The position numbers and the translations under genes were made by a program. The notes below the pieces were generated by a model that worked only from the letters and a program-made list of their open reading frames with translations, did no database searches and was not told where the DNA came from. A DNA stretch of 14,595 nucleotides from CAYSHJ01 sp964589725 (GTDB lineage: Bacteria > Planctomycetota > Planctomycetia > Planctomycetales > Planctomycetaceae), in the NCBI GenBank assembly GCA_964589725.1, contig CAZPUJ010000328.1, positions 1-14,595 on the forward strand, in the 5' to 3' direction. Positions 1 to 7,213 of the stretch are shown here, one piece after another; the stretch's first letter is position 1, and each line of letters opens with the position of its first letter.

Positions 1-870
1 TTCGCGCGAAACGCGGCGACGGTCTTCGGTGAGCTGAAATTGGAGGGCGTTGTGGAAGCAGCCACTCTAACAAGTCGTCGCTCAGTGCGAGGTGGTACGG
101 TCGTCCGGTCGGGAACGCCGAATGGCTGGGGCCGCATCACATCGCAATTGCCGCTCGCCGTGGCCGGCGACGCGCCGCTGCGGATCACAGCGGATGGTCA
201 CGAAAAACTGGATCATCATCTCTACGGTAAGCTGCAAGTTCGGCACTCGCCGGGCGGAGTGCTCGACGTCGTGGTCCACATCGAGCGGAGTGATACTGGT
301 CATCAAGCGCCGGTGAAGCTGATGGGAGTCGGACTTCCGGATTCGATCCGCAATCAAACGGCGGTCATCCCGGCCGGGCAGCCGAAGGGGTATCTCAGTT
401 TCTATCTGCCGCCGACGTTGCCTATCGGACGCTATTCGCTGGTGGTCCGCGCCGAGACGACGGTGCCGACGTCAAACCAGAAAACGGAAACGGTGGTGGT
501 CCACAGCAACCCCGTCACCTTTGAAGTGCAGCCTGCCGCGTTCCTCGTCGAAGTCGATCCCTTTGCCGTAACGCGAGCCAGACGAGGGGAAGTCATTCGA
601 GTCGGGTATTCGGCACAGAGACTCAACGGCTTCATTGGCAAGATGCACACCGAACTGGCCGCACCCGGGCGCGTCACCGAGATCATCGGACTGCGAGGAC
701 GCGGCGAGACCTTCGTCGGTCAGACCGACAAAGGGACGCTGCAAATTGTCATCAACGACGACGCCCCGCTGGGCCGACAGTCATTCTTGCGGTTGTTCAC
801 CGTCGGAGTGCTCGAAGATGAGCCGATCTATCACGGCAGCAGTTTTCTCTCGTTGGAGATCGTTGAGTAG
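1..870 (+). CDS. Exported Ig-like/pre-peptidase-type protein, C-terminal part (5' truncated)
   Basis: The reading frame is open from base 1 to the TAG at 868-870 (289 residues visible), so the gene starts outside the window. The TTG at 40 is only an internal codon and not a convincing start. The visible part is rich in beta-strand-like segments, with no transmembrane helix and no catalytic motif. It has at least two tandem Ig-like stretches: roughly residues 70-180, ending in NPVTFEV, and 180-289, from AFLVEVDPFAV to the end. This resembles the C-terminal half of planctomycete pre-peptidase (PPC)-type proteins that are often encoded just before DUF1549 genes. The next gene starts 77 bp downstream, so an operon with the DUF1549 and DUF1501 genes is likely. 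The stop codon is part of palindromic repeat A (868-931). The role is probably structural or in substrate binding at the cell envelope, which is inference. The open frame is certain; the family is tentative. Confidence 0.75.
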   Translation, partial: FARNAATVFGELKLEGVVEAATLTSRRSVRGGTVVRSGTPNGWGRITSQLPLAVAGDAPLRITADGHEKLDHHLYGKLQVRHSPGGVLDVVVHIERSDTGHQAPVKLMGVGLPDSIRNQTAVIPAGQPKGYLSFYLPPTLPIGRYSLVVRAETTVPTSNQKTETVVVHSNPVTFEVQPAAFLVEVDPFAVTRARRGEVIRVGYSAQRLNGFIGKMHTELAAPGRVTEIIGLRGRGETFVGQTDKGTLQIVINDDAPLGRQSFLRLFTVGVLEDEPIYHGSSFLSLEIVE

Positions 871-931
871 CCAAGGTCGCCAGACCTTGGGCGATTGCGA
901 GACAAGCCCCAATCTCTGGCGAGATTGGCAA
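868..931 (+). repeat. Palindromic repeat A, copy 1 (double hairpin)
   Basis: There are two perfect 8-bp hairpins with 4-nt loops: 871-890 (CCAAGGTC-GCCA-GACCTTGG) and 909-928 (CCAATCTC-TGGC-GAGATTGG). The ends TAGCCAA (868-874) and TTGGCAA (925-931) are near-inverted. A second copy lies at 12588-12652 with the same hairpin arrangement and a different spacer. The first three bases are the stop codon of the upstream gene. No T tract follows, so it is not a classical terminator, although the hairpins could still affect the mRNA between the two genes. Confidence 0.85.
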
Positions 932-935
932 CGAT

Positions 936-940
936 AGGAA
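936..940 (+). promoter_or_regulatory. Ribosome binding site for the 742-residue DUF1549/DUF1553 gene
   Basis: AGGAA lies 7 nt before the ATG at 948 and just outside repeat A. It supports this ATG as the start. Confidence 0.6.
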
Positions 941-947
941 ACTTTGC

Positions 948-3176
948 ATGACCAAACTCCGTCACACGGCCTGGCAACTGCTGATGTTGCTTGTCCCCTG
1001 TGCGATTGCATGTGACAGTGCGGTGCTCGCGACGGAGGTTCGATTTGGGACCGACGTCGTGCCGATGCTGACCAAGCTTGGATGCAACGGTGGCGGGTGT
1101 CACGGCAAGGCGACCGGGCAGAACGGCTTCAAGCTCTCGTTGTTCGGGTTTGAGCCGGAGATGGATTACGACGCGCTCGTCACCGAAGCCCGAGGGCGGC
1201 GGTTGTCTCTCGCCGAACCGGATCGCAGCTTGCTCTTGCTCAAGGCCACATCCCGCGTGCCGCACGGAGGTGGTCGGCGGCTGAATGAGTCGAGCGATGA
1301 CTATCGGATTTTGCGTGACTGGATCGCCCAGGGAGCAACCGCACCGCATCGCGATGATCCGCGTTTGGTGCGTATCGATCTTTCGCCACGTGAGCAACTT
1401 CTCCGGACGAACTCGTCTCAGCAACTGTGCGTGACGGCATATTTTTCCGATAAGACGTCGCGTGATGTGACACGTCAGACCGTGTATCAATCGAACGAAC
1501 CCGGCATCGCTGCGGTCGATACAGAAGGGTTAGTGAAAACCAGTTCGCAGCACGGTCTGGTGTCTGTGATGGCTCGGTTTGGCGAGCAGATTGCCACGTT
1601 TCATGTGGCGGTTCCGTTCGTCAGCGATCTGGCGAAGATGGCCGCCGTCCAGACGCAACTGAATCAGTGGGAACCGAAGCTTGGAGCGTCATCGTTCGAC
1701 CGTCTCCTGCTTCGCCAATGGCGAAGGTTGGGAGTTGTTCCGTCCGCGCCAGCCGATGACGCGACGTTCCTTCGCCGCGTGACGATCGACATCTGCGGCA
1801 CGCTGCCGACGAGCGATGAGATTACGGAGTACTTGGCCGACACGCGCGGCGACAAGCGAGCGCGGTTGATCGACCGCCTGTTGGATCGGCCGGAATACGC
1901 CGCCTACTTCGCGCTCAAGTGGGCCGACATCTTGCAGAACCGCGGGGCCGGGTACTCGACCAGCAAGCAGCGAGCGGGGACGACACTGTTCGCCGCGTGG
2001 ATTCGCGACTCGCTGGCGGACAACAAGCCCTACGACCAATTCGTCTCCGAGCTCGTCACCGCCAGCGGCAGCCAAAACGAAAATCCGCCGGCGCTCTGGT
2101 ATCGCACCGTGCGGAAGTCGCCGGAGTATGTCGAGTCGGTCGCGCAGGCATTTCTCGGGGTCCGCGTCCAGTGTGCTCAGTGTCATCACCATCCCACAGA
2201 ACGCTGGAGCCAGTCGGACTATTTCGGTCTGGCTGCCGTCTTCTCGCGCGTTGGTCGCAAGGGAGGCTTCGCCGATGCCGAAGTGCCAACCGACGAGATC
2301 ATCTATCTCAAGGAACATGGTGACGTCGTGCATCCTCGCACTGGAGCGATTTTGCAGCCGAGACCGCTTGGCGGGTCCGAGTTCTCGCTCGGCTTGCACG
2401 ACGATCCTCGCAGCAGTCTCGCGCAGTGGATGACCAGCCGAGATAATCCGTACTTCGCCCGAACGATGGCCAATCGCCTGTGGGCCCACTTCCTCGGGCG
2501 AGGAATCGTCCACCCGATCGACGACGCGCGCAGCACGAATCCGCCGAGCAATCCCGAACTGCTCGACGCGCTGGCCCAGGACTTCGTCACCAGCGGGTTC
2601 GACGTGAAACATCTCATCCGTGTGATCACCAGCAGCTATGCCTACGGCCTGGAGTCGGCTCCTCATCCGGGCAACGCTGGTGACACACAGACGTTCGCGA
2701 GGTTCTACCCGCGGCGAATGACGGCCGAAGTGCTGCTCGACGGCATCAGCCAAGTGCTCGACGTGCCGACCAACTTCCCAGGTGTTACCGCCGACACTCG
2801 TGCGATCGAACTGCCCGACGAAAACGTCGCCGCACACTTTCTCGATGTCTTCGGCCGACCGGCGCGGATGTCGGCCTGCGAATGTGAGCGAGCGGACTCG
2901 CCGGCTCTGACTCAGGCGTTGGAGCTGGTGAATTCGGCGGAAATTCAACGGAAGCTGACCGCCAGCACCGGCTATGCCCAGCGACTGGCCGCCAGCGACA
3001 AGTCACACGCCGATCTCGCGACCGAGGCTTTTCTGCGCGTGCTGGCGCGACAACCGCGACCGGAAGAACTGAAGGCCGCAGTCGACTTTTTCGCCTCCGA
3101 GCCTGATCGAGCGGAAGCTTGCCGGTCGCTGCTGTGGTCGCTGTTGGCCACCAACGAGTTCTTGTTCAATCACTAA
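948..3176 (+). CDS. PSCyt-type protein with CX4CH motif, BIG2-like domain, DUF1549 and DUF1553
   Basis: This is a 742-residue exported protein. Residues 1-29 look like a signal peptide (hydrophobic LLMLLVPCAIAC stretch, then LAT). CNGGGCH at C46-C51-H52 is a CX4CH haem-type motif in a cytochrome-like head that includes a VPHGGGRRL segment. Residues about 137-225 resemble a bacterial Ig-like group 2 domain. Residues about 247-440 are DUF1549 (PSCyt2), with the second haem-type motif CAQCH at C409-C412-H413 followed by HHP. Residues about 471-735 are DUF1553 (PSD1), with the NPYFARTMANRLWAHFLGRG signature. The order and length fit intact planctomycete proteins of this type. AGGAA 7 nt upstream supports the start. 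It is followed by a DUF1501 gene, its usual partner. These families have no proven reaction; haem binding and export are inferred from motifs. The stop TAA at 3174-3176 overlaps the start of repeat B copy 1. Confidence 0.92.
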   Translation: MTKLRHTAWQLLMLLVPCAIACDSAVLATEVRFGTDVVPMLTKLGCNGGGCHGKATGQNGFKLSLFGFEPEMDYDALVTEARGRRLSLAEPDRSLLLLKATSRVPHGGGRRLNESSDDYRILRDWIAQGATAPHRDDPRLVRIDLSPREQLLRTNSSQQLCVTAYFSDKTSRDVTRQTVYQSNEPGIAAVDTEGLVKTSSQHGLVSVMARFGEQIATFHVAVPFVSDLAKMAAVQTQLNQWEPKLGASSFDRLLLRQWRRLGVVPSAPADDATFLRRVTIDICGTLPTSDEITEYLADTRGDKRARLIDRLLDRPEYAAYFALKWADILQNRGAGYSTSKQRAGTTLFAAWIRDSLADNKPYDQFVSELVTASGSQNENPPALWYRTVRKSPEYVESVAQAFLGVRVQCAQCHHHPTERWSQSDYFGLAAVFSRVGRKGGFADAEVPTDEIIYLKEHGDVVHPRTGAILQPRPLGGSEFSLGLHDDPRSSLAQWMTSRDNPYFARTMANRLWAHFLGRGIVHPIDDARSTNPPSNPELLDALAQDFVTSGFDVKHLIRVITSSYAYGLESAPHPGNAGDTQTFARFYPRRMTAEVLLDGISQVLDVPTNFPGVTADTRAIELPDENVAAHFLDVFGRPARMSACECERADSPALTQALELVNSAEIQRKLTASTGYAQRLAASDKSHADLATEAFLRVLARQPRPEELKAAVDFFASEPDRAEACRSLLWSLLATNEFLFNH

Positions 3177-3262
3177 CCCGAAGCGTCAGCGAGGGCGAAC
3201 GCTTCAAAACGCGATGAAGTCGGAGTTTTGTGCAGCGATCGCCCTCGCTGACGCTTCGGGTT
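3175..3262. repeat. Palindromic repeat B, copy 1 (24-bp inverted repeat)
   Basis: The left arm 3175-3198 (begins AACCCGAAGCGTCAGCGAGG) and the right arm 3239-3262 are perfect 24-bp reverse complements around a 40-nt centre. Beyond a mismatch the pairing partly continues inward, and CAAAAC and GTTTTG inside the centre can pair as well. The left end overlaps the stop codon of the DUF1553 gene. A related copy lies at 7082-7177. The type is REP/MITE-like, with no transposase nearby. As RNA it would form a very stable stem between two genes of a probable operon. Confidence 0.9.
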
Positions 3263-3275
3263 TCATCGGCACTCC

Positions 3276-3280
3276 AGGAA
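3276..3280 (+). promoter_or_regulatory. Ribosome binding site that decides the first DUF1501 start
   Basis: AGGAA lies 8 nt before the ATG at 3289. The upstream in-frame ATG at 3214 lies inside the centre of repeat B and has no such site, so 3289 is preferred. Confidence 0.6.
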
Positions 3281-3288
3281 TCCCTGCC

Positions 3289-4617
3289 ATGTTGCGAATC
3301 GACGGTGACTCATTCCAGGACTGTTCTGGCGTCACGCGCCGGAACTTTCTGCAAGTCGGTGCCCCGCTACTGGGCCTGGGAATCGCCGATCTGTTGCGAC
3401 TGGAATCGCAAGCGGCGGAAGCGGGACGCCCCACGCACCCAAAGTCGCTGATCGTTTTCTGGACGGACGGAGGAGTCAGTCAGCAGGACACCTACGACGT
3501 GAAGCCCGACGCGCCGGCCGAGTACCGAGGCATGTATCAGCCGATTGGCACGGCCGTGCCCGGCGTCGTGCTGAGCGAACGGCTTCCGTTGCAGGCGATA
3601 GTGATGGACCGGCTGTCGCTCGTGCGATCGGTGCATCACGAGAATGGCATTCACGCCCCGTCGGCACACTGGATGCAAACCGGTTACTTTGGTCCGACCC
3701 TGGCCCGCAACGCCGCTCAAAAGCCGTCGATGGGCTCAATCATCGCGCGTTCGGTGGGATCGCGTCAGCCACCGATGCCGGCCTATGTGACGATCCCGAA
3801 GTCGGAGGCGTTTGGATATCAGGGAGCAGTCTATCTTGGCAAAGCCTTCAATCCGTTCGAAGTGGGTGCCGACCCGAATGCCGCGAACTTCACGGTGCCG
3901 AATCTGTCGCTGCCGAACGGGCTCACGTCGCGCACCGTCGATACGCGACGCGCTTTGCTCCAAACGTTTGACACACTCCGCCGCGACATTGACGAAAGCG
4001 GCGTGATGGAGGGACTCGACACATTTAAGAAGCAGGCGCTGGAGATGGTCGCTGGCGATCGCATGAGAGCGGCGTTCAACCTCAACGCGGAAGACCCCAA
4101 GTTGCGAGATCAATACGGTCGGCACCGATACGGACAGAGTGCCTTGCTAGCTCGACGTTTGGTCGAAGCGGGAGCTCGCTGCGTGAACATCAACACGGGG
4201 AACTGGGATCATCACAACGACATCGCCAAGGGACTCGATGAACACCTGCCGCCGCTGGATCGCGCGATTGCCACGCTCGTGGAGGACTTATCAGCGCGCG
4301 GTCTGTTGGACGAAGTCATCATCTACTGTGTCGGCGAGTTCGGTCGTACTCCGCGCATGAATGGTCACGCCGGCCGCGACCACTGGTCCGACTGCTTCAG
4401 CGTGTTGGTCGCGGGCGGCGGAATCCAAGGCGGACGAATCGTCGGTGCCAGTGAGAAGTGGGGCGGCGGCGTTCAGGAGCGACTGGTCACACCGCTCGAC
4501 CTGTTGGCTACGATTTATCACATACTCGGTGTTCCGCTCGACACGCATTACGAAGACGCCAGCGGCCGCCCGGTCAGCATCGTCGGTAATGGGCGCCCGA
4601 TTCTGGAACTGCTTTGA
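3289..4617 (+). CDS. DUF1501 protein with twin-arginine signal (first copy)
   Basis: The protein has 442 residues from the ATG at 3289. An in-frame ATG at 3214 would add 25 residues encoded mostly by repeat B and is rejected. The N-terminus has a twin-arginine signal, TRRNFLQVG (R17-R18), then a hydrophobic GAPLLGLGIADLL stretch, so Tat export is likely. DUF1501 belongs to the alkaline phosphatase/sulfatase-like fold. Visible signatures are FWTDGGVSQQDTYD near the N-terminus, NTGNWDHHND, and GEFGRTPRMNGHAGRDHW, followed by a VAGGGIQGG turn; the His and Asp residues are candidates for metal binding. The substrate is unknown. It lies just downstream of the DUF1549/DUF1553 gene, the common gene order for these partners, so it probably acts with it in the periplasm or envelope. 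It is intact and ends with TGA at 4615-4617. Confidence 0.92.
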   Translation: MLRIDGDSFQDCSGVTRRNFLQVGAPLLGLGIADLLRLESQAAEAGRPTHPKSLIVFWTDGGVSQQDTYDVKPDAPAEYRGMYQPIGTAVPGVVLSERLPLQAIVMDRLSLVRSVHHENGIHAPSAHWMQTGYFGPTLARNAAQKPSMGSIIARSVGSRQPPMPAYVTIPKSEAFGYQGAVYLGKAFNPFEVGADPNAANFTVPNLSLPNGLTSRTVDTRRALLQTFDTLRRDIDESGVMEGLDTFKKQALEMVAGDRMRAAFNLNAEDPKLRDQYGRHRYGQSALLARRLVEAGARCVNINTGNWDHHNDIAKGLDEHLPPLDRAIATLVEDLSARGLLDEVIIYCVGEFGRTPRMNGHAGRDHWSDCFSVLVAGGGIQGGRIVGASEKWGGGVQERLVTPLDLLATIYHILGVPLDTHYEDASGRPVSIVGNGRPILELL

Positions 4618-4689
4618 CGATGACGGTGCCGATCCCGATATATTTGTTGGTGGATCTCGATTCCCAAAAAACATCGCTGGGTATTTACG

Positions 4690-7071
4690 ATGACCGCTCC
4701 TGCGAATTGGTGTTCCGTCCTGCGTCGATTGACGCGCCGCGAACGTGAGACATCTTGGCGGTTGATGCGTTGGACGATCGTCACCGCTGGCCTGATTTGG
4801 GCAGTCTCGTTCGATCACGACTTGAAGGGGCAGACGGAGACGGCACCGGCTCAATCCGCACCGGCCTGTACGTTGAGCGATCGTTTCTTCGAAGACGAAG
4901 TGTGGGCCAAGGTCGGTGAGCGGACTTGTCTCCGTTGTCACAGCAAAAATGGGGACGCCGCCGACAGCGATTTTGTGTTGTCGCCTCGCACGCCTGATCG
5001 CGGTCACGATCTGAAGTGGATTCAGCAGAATTGCTATGCCTTTCAGGCGATGGCCAAAGCTAAGGAGGGCGAGCAGTCGCGATTGCTGTTGAAAGCCACT
5101 GGCGGGCTTGATCATGGCGGTGGTCAGGTTCTTAAACCGGACTCCAGCGGCTATCGGATTCTGGAGCGCTTCGCGCGGCGGATGAACCCGCAGAGCAAGG
5201 AGCCGGCTCCGGCCGAACCCGATAGCGACTACAACGCTTCGCCGCTTTTTGAAGGGGTCGCAATGATCGCGCCGCAGCGGTTGTTGCGACGCGTGACGCT
5301 GTCTCTCGTTGGACGACTTCCGTCAACCGAGGAGCGGGCGGCTGTGGAGCAAGGAGGCCGGGCGGCGATGGACTCGATCCTCGACCGCATCATGCAGGAA
5401 GAGGCGTTTTACGTCCGGCTCAAAGAAGGCTTTAACGATATCTTTTTGACCATCGGTATCGAGGACAACGCGGAGACGCTCTTGTCGTATGAGCACTTCG
5501 AGAAGACACGGCTGTGGTACGACAAGCACGATCTCAATCACGTCGCCGAAGCCGAGCGTCAACGAGCACGCTGGAATCTGGCGGGCGTTTACCGCGACGC
5601 GCTGCTGCGAGAACCACTCGAGTTGATCGCGCACATCGTTCGGAATGAGCGTCCGTTTTCGGAATTGGCCACGGCCGACTACATCATGGTCTCGCCGTAC
5701 ACAGCCCGCGGTTATGGCATCTTCGAAGACGTGAAAGCTCAGTTCAAGAACGCCGACGATCCGTTCGTGTACATCCCCGCGAAGTTGCAGGCGCTGAAAA
5801 GCCGCGAGGGACATACTCAGGAATCCGCCACCGGTTTGTATCCGCACGCGGGCCTTCTGAGCATGTTTCATTACCTGCGGCGTTATCCCTCGACGGAGAC
5901 CAATCGTAATCGCCTGCGAGCCAGAATGTTCTATCAGCACTTTCTCGGCATCGACATCATGCAGCAGGCTCCCCGAGTCACCGATGCGTCCGCGGTGGCG
6001 GCGAAATACAAAGTGCCGACGATGGAGGCCGCCGATTGCGTCGTTTGCCACAAGACCATCGATCCCGTGGCGGGCGTGTTTCAGGACTTCAGTTTTGAAG
6101 GGCATATCGGGCCGCGAAAAGCGGGCTGGTACAACGACATTTTTCAGGCCGGCTTCGAAGGCGAGGACCTGCCTGCCACCGAACGCTGGCGAGCTCCTCA
6201 ATGGTTGGCCGAACGAGTGGTCAAGGATCCGCGATTCCCGATCGCGATGGTCGAGCATGTCTATTACATCCTGCTCGGCCGGAAGGTTCTGCAGCCGCCG
6301 GAGGACATCGACGATCCGCTGTTCGGCGGTAAACGTCGCGCGTTGTTGGCTCAGCGCGCGATGATCGAAGAGATTGCCCAGCGCTTTGCCGAATCGCACT
6401 TCAATCTCAAAGTTGCGATCAAAGCGATGATCGCTACCGACTTCTATCAAGCCGACGGACTGGCCACAGTCGCTCAACATCCGCAGCGGAAGGCGGAATT
6501 GGACGACATCGGCATCGTGAGGCTGCTGAGTCCCGAACAACTTGAACGAAAAATCGAGGCGATCTTCGGTAAGCGCTGGGGACGTTTGAATGACGCATTT
6601 CAAGTGCTCTACGGCGGCATTGACTCGATCACGGTCACCGAACGAAACGCCGATCCCAGCGGAGCGATGGGAGCGATTCAGCGGATCATGGCCAACGATG
6701 TTCCGTGCTATCACGTCGCGCGAGATTTTCGTTTGGAGCCCGCGAAGCGATTGTTGTTTCCGCAGATCGAGCCCAGCGATGATTCCGGTGAAGAAGCCTC
6801 CAATCAAAAGATTCGCCAGGCGATTGTGCTCCTGCAACAGCGGCTGCTGGGCCAAGATCGCGCGCTCGATCATCCCGAAGTCGAACGGACATTTCAGTTG
6901 TTCTCGGGGATCATCGCCGATGCCAAAGCCCAAGGCCGTTACGAGCCTCGTGAAACGTATTTCTGTGGTGGCCGCGAGGAGTTCCGAGCCGAGGATCCGC
7001 ACTACACACTCCGCGCGTGGCGAGGAGTGGTGACCTACCTGTTACGGCAGCACGAGTTTCTCTACGAATAA
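4690..7071 (+). CDS. Two-haem-motif PSCyt-like protein with mixed DUF1549-type and DUF1592/1588/1585-type parts
   Basis: The protein has 793 residues. The ATG at 4690 has no clear ribosome binding site. The in-frame ATG at 4765 would begin MRWTIVTAGLIWAVSF, a better-looking signal peptide, so the start is uncertain by 25 residues. CLRCH (C80-C83-H84) and CVVCH (C450-C453-H454) are CXXCH haem-type motifs, the second continuing KTIDPVAGVF. Residues about 195-260 (LLRRVTLSLVGRLPSTEE) resemble the DUF1549 start. Residues about 320-345 (FSELATADYIMVSPYTARGYG) resemble DUF1592, and about 385-470 resemble DUF1588. Residues about 480-600, with HVYYILLGRKVL, resemble the DUF1585 type. The C-terminal 200 residues were not assigned. 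It is followed 142 bp later by a DUF1501 gene, so a cytochrome/DUF1501 module is likely. Assignments to individual domains are by eye and weak; the broad family is secure. Confidence 0.85.
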   Translation: MTAPANWCSVLRRLTRRERETSWRLMRWTIVTAGLIWAVSFDHDLKGQTETAPAQSAPACTLSDRFFEDEVWAKVGERTCLRCHSKNGDAADSDFVLSPRTPDRGHDLKWIQQNCYAFQAMAKAKEGEQSRLLLKATGGLDHGGGQVLKPDSSGYRILERFARRMNPQSKEPAPAEPDSDYNASPLFEGVAMIAPQRLLRRVTLSLVGRLPSTEERAAVEQGGRAAMDSILDRIMQEEAFYVRLKEGFNDIFLTIGIEDNAETLLSYEHFEKTRLWYDKHDLNHVAEAERQRARWNLAGVYRDALLREPLELIAHIVRNERPFSELATADYIMVSPYTARGYGIFEDVKAQFKNADDPFVYIPAKLQALKSREGHTQESATGLYPHAGLLSMFHYLRRYPSTETNRNRLRARMFYQHFLGIDIMQQAPRVTDASAVAAKYKVPTMEAADCVVCHKTIDPVAGVFQDFSFEGHIGPRKAGWYNDIFQAGFEGEDLPATERWRAPQWLAERVVKDPRFPIAMVEHVYYILLGRKVLQPPEDIDDPLFGGKRRALLAQRAMIEEIAQRFAESHFNLKVAIKAMIATDFYQADGLATVAQHPQRKAELDDIGIVRLLSPEQLERKIEAIFGKRWGRLNDAFQVLYGGIDSITVTERNADPSGAMGAIQRIMANDVPCYHVARDFRLEPAKRLLFPQIEPSDDSGEEASNQKIRQAIVLLQQRLLGQDRALDHPEVERTFQLFSGIIADAKAQGRYEPRETYFCGGREEFRAEDPHYTLRAWRGVVTYLLRQHEFLYE

Positions 7072-7081
7072 CCCTACCCGC

Positions 7082-7177
7082 TAACCCGAAGCGTAAGCGT
7101 AAGCGAGAGCGATCGGTCCAAGACGCTCCCAGTTCCCAGTCACTTGAAGCGGTCGTTCTCGCTTACGCTTCGGGTTA
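7082..7177. repeat. Palindromic repeat B, copy 2
   Basis: The left arm 7082-7099 (TAACCCGAAGCGTAAGCG) and right arm 7160-7177 are perfect 18-bp reverse complements. The left arm carries an extra TAAGCG unit (7100-7105) absent from the right. After it the match continues imperfectly (AGAGCGATCG against AGAACGACCG). It shares the AACCCGAAGCGT core with copy 1 at 3175-3262. It lies in the 142-bp gap between the 793-residue gene and the second DUF1501 gene. Confidence 0.88.
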
Positions 7178-7213
7178 CTTCAACAGACCGATCTGACACG
7201 ATAGACAACCCTC

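Noticed and set aside
40..42. TTG at 40 as the start of the first gene
   Set aside because: The frame is open back to base 1, there is no ribosome binding site before 40, and the protein there is already in Ig-like sequence without a signal peptide.
1689..2948. Minus-strand open frame of 419 codons
   Set aside because: It is antisense to the DUF1549/DUF1553 gene. The translation is Arg/His-rich without any family resemblance.
5323..7002. Long minus-strand open frame of 559 codons
   Set aside because: It is antisense to the 793-residue haem-motif gene and has no signal peptide or domain; it is a composition shadow.
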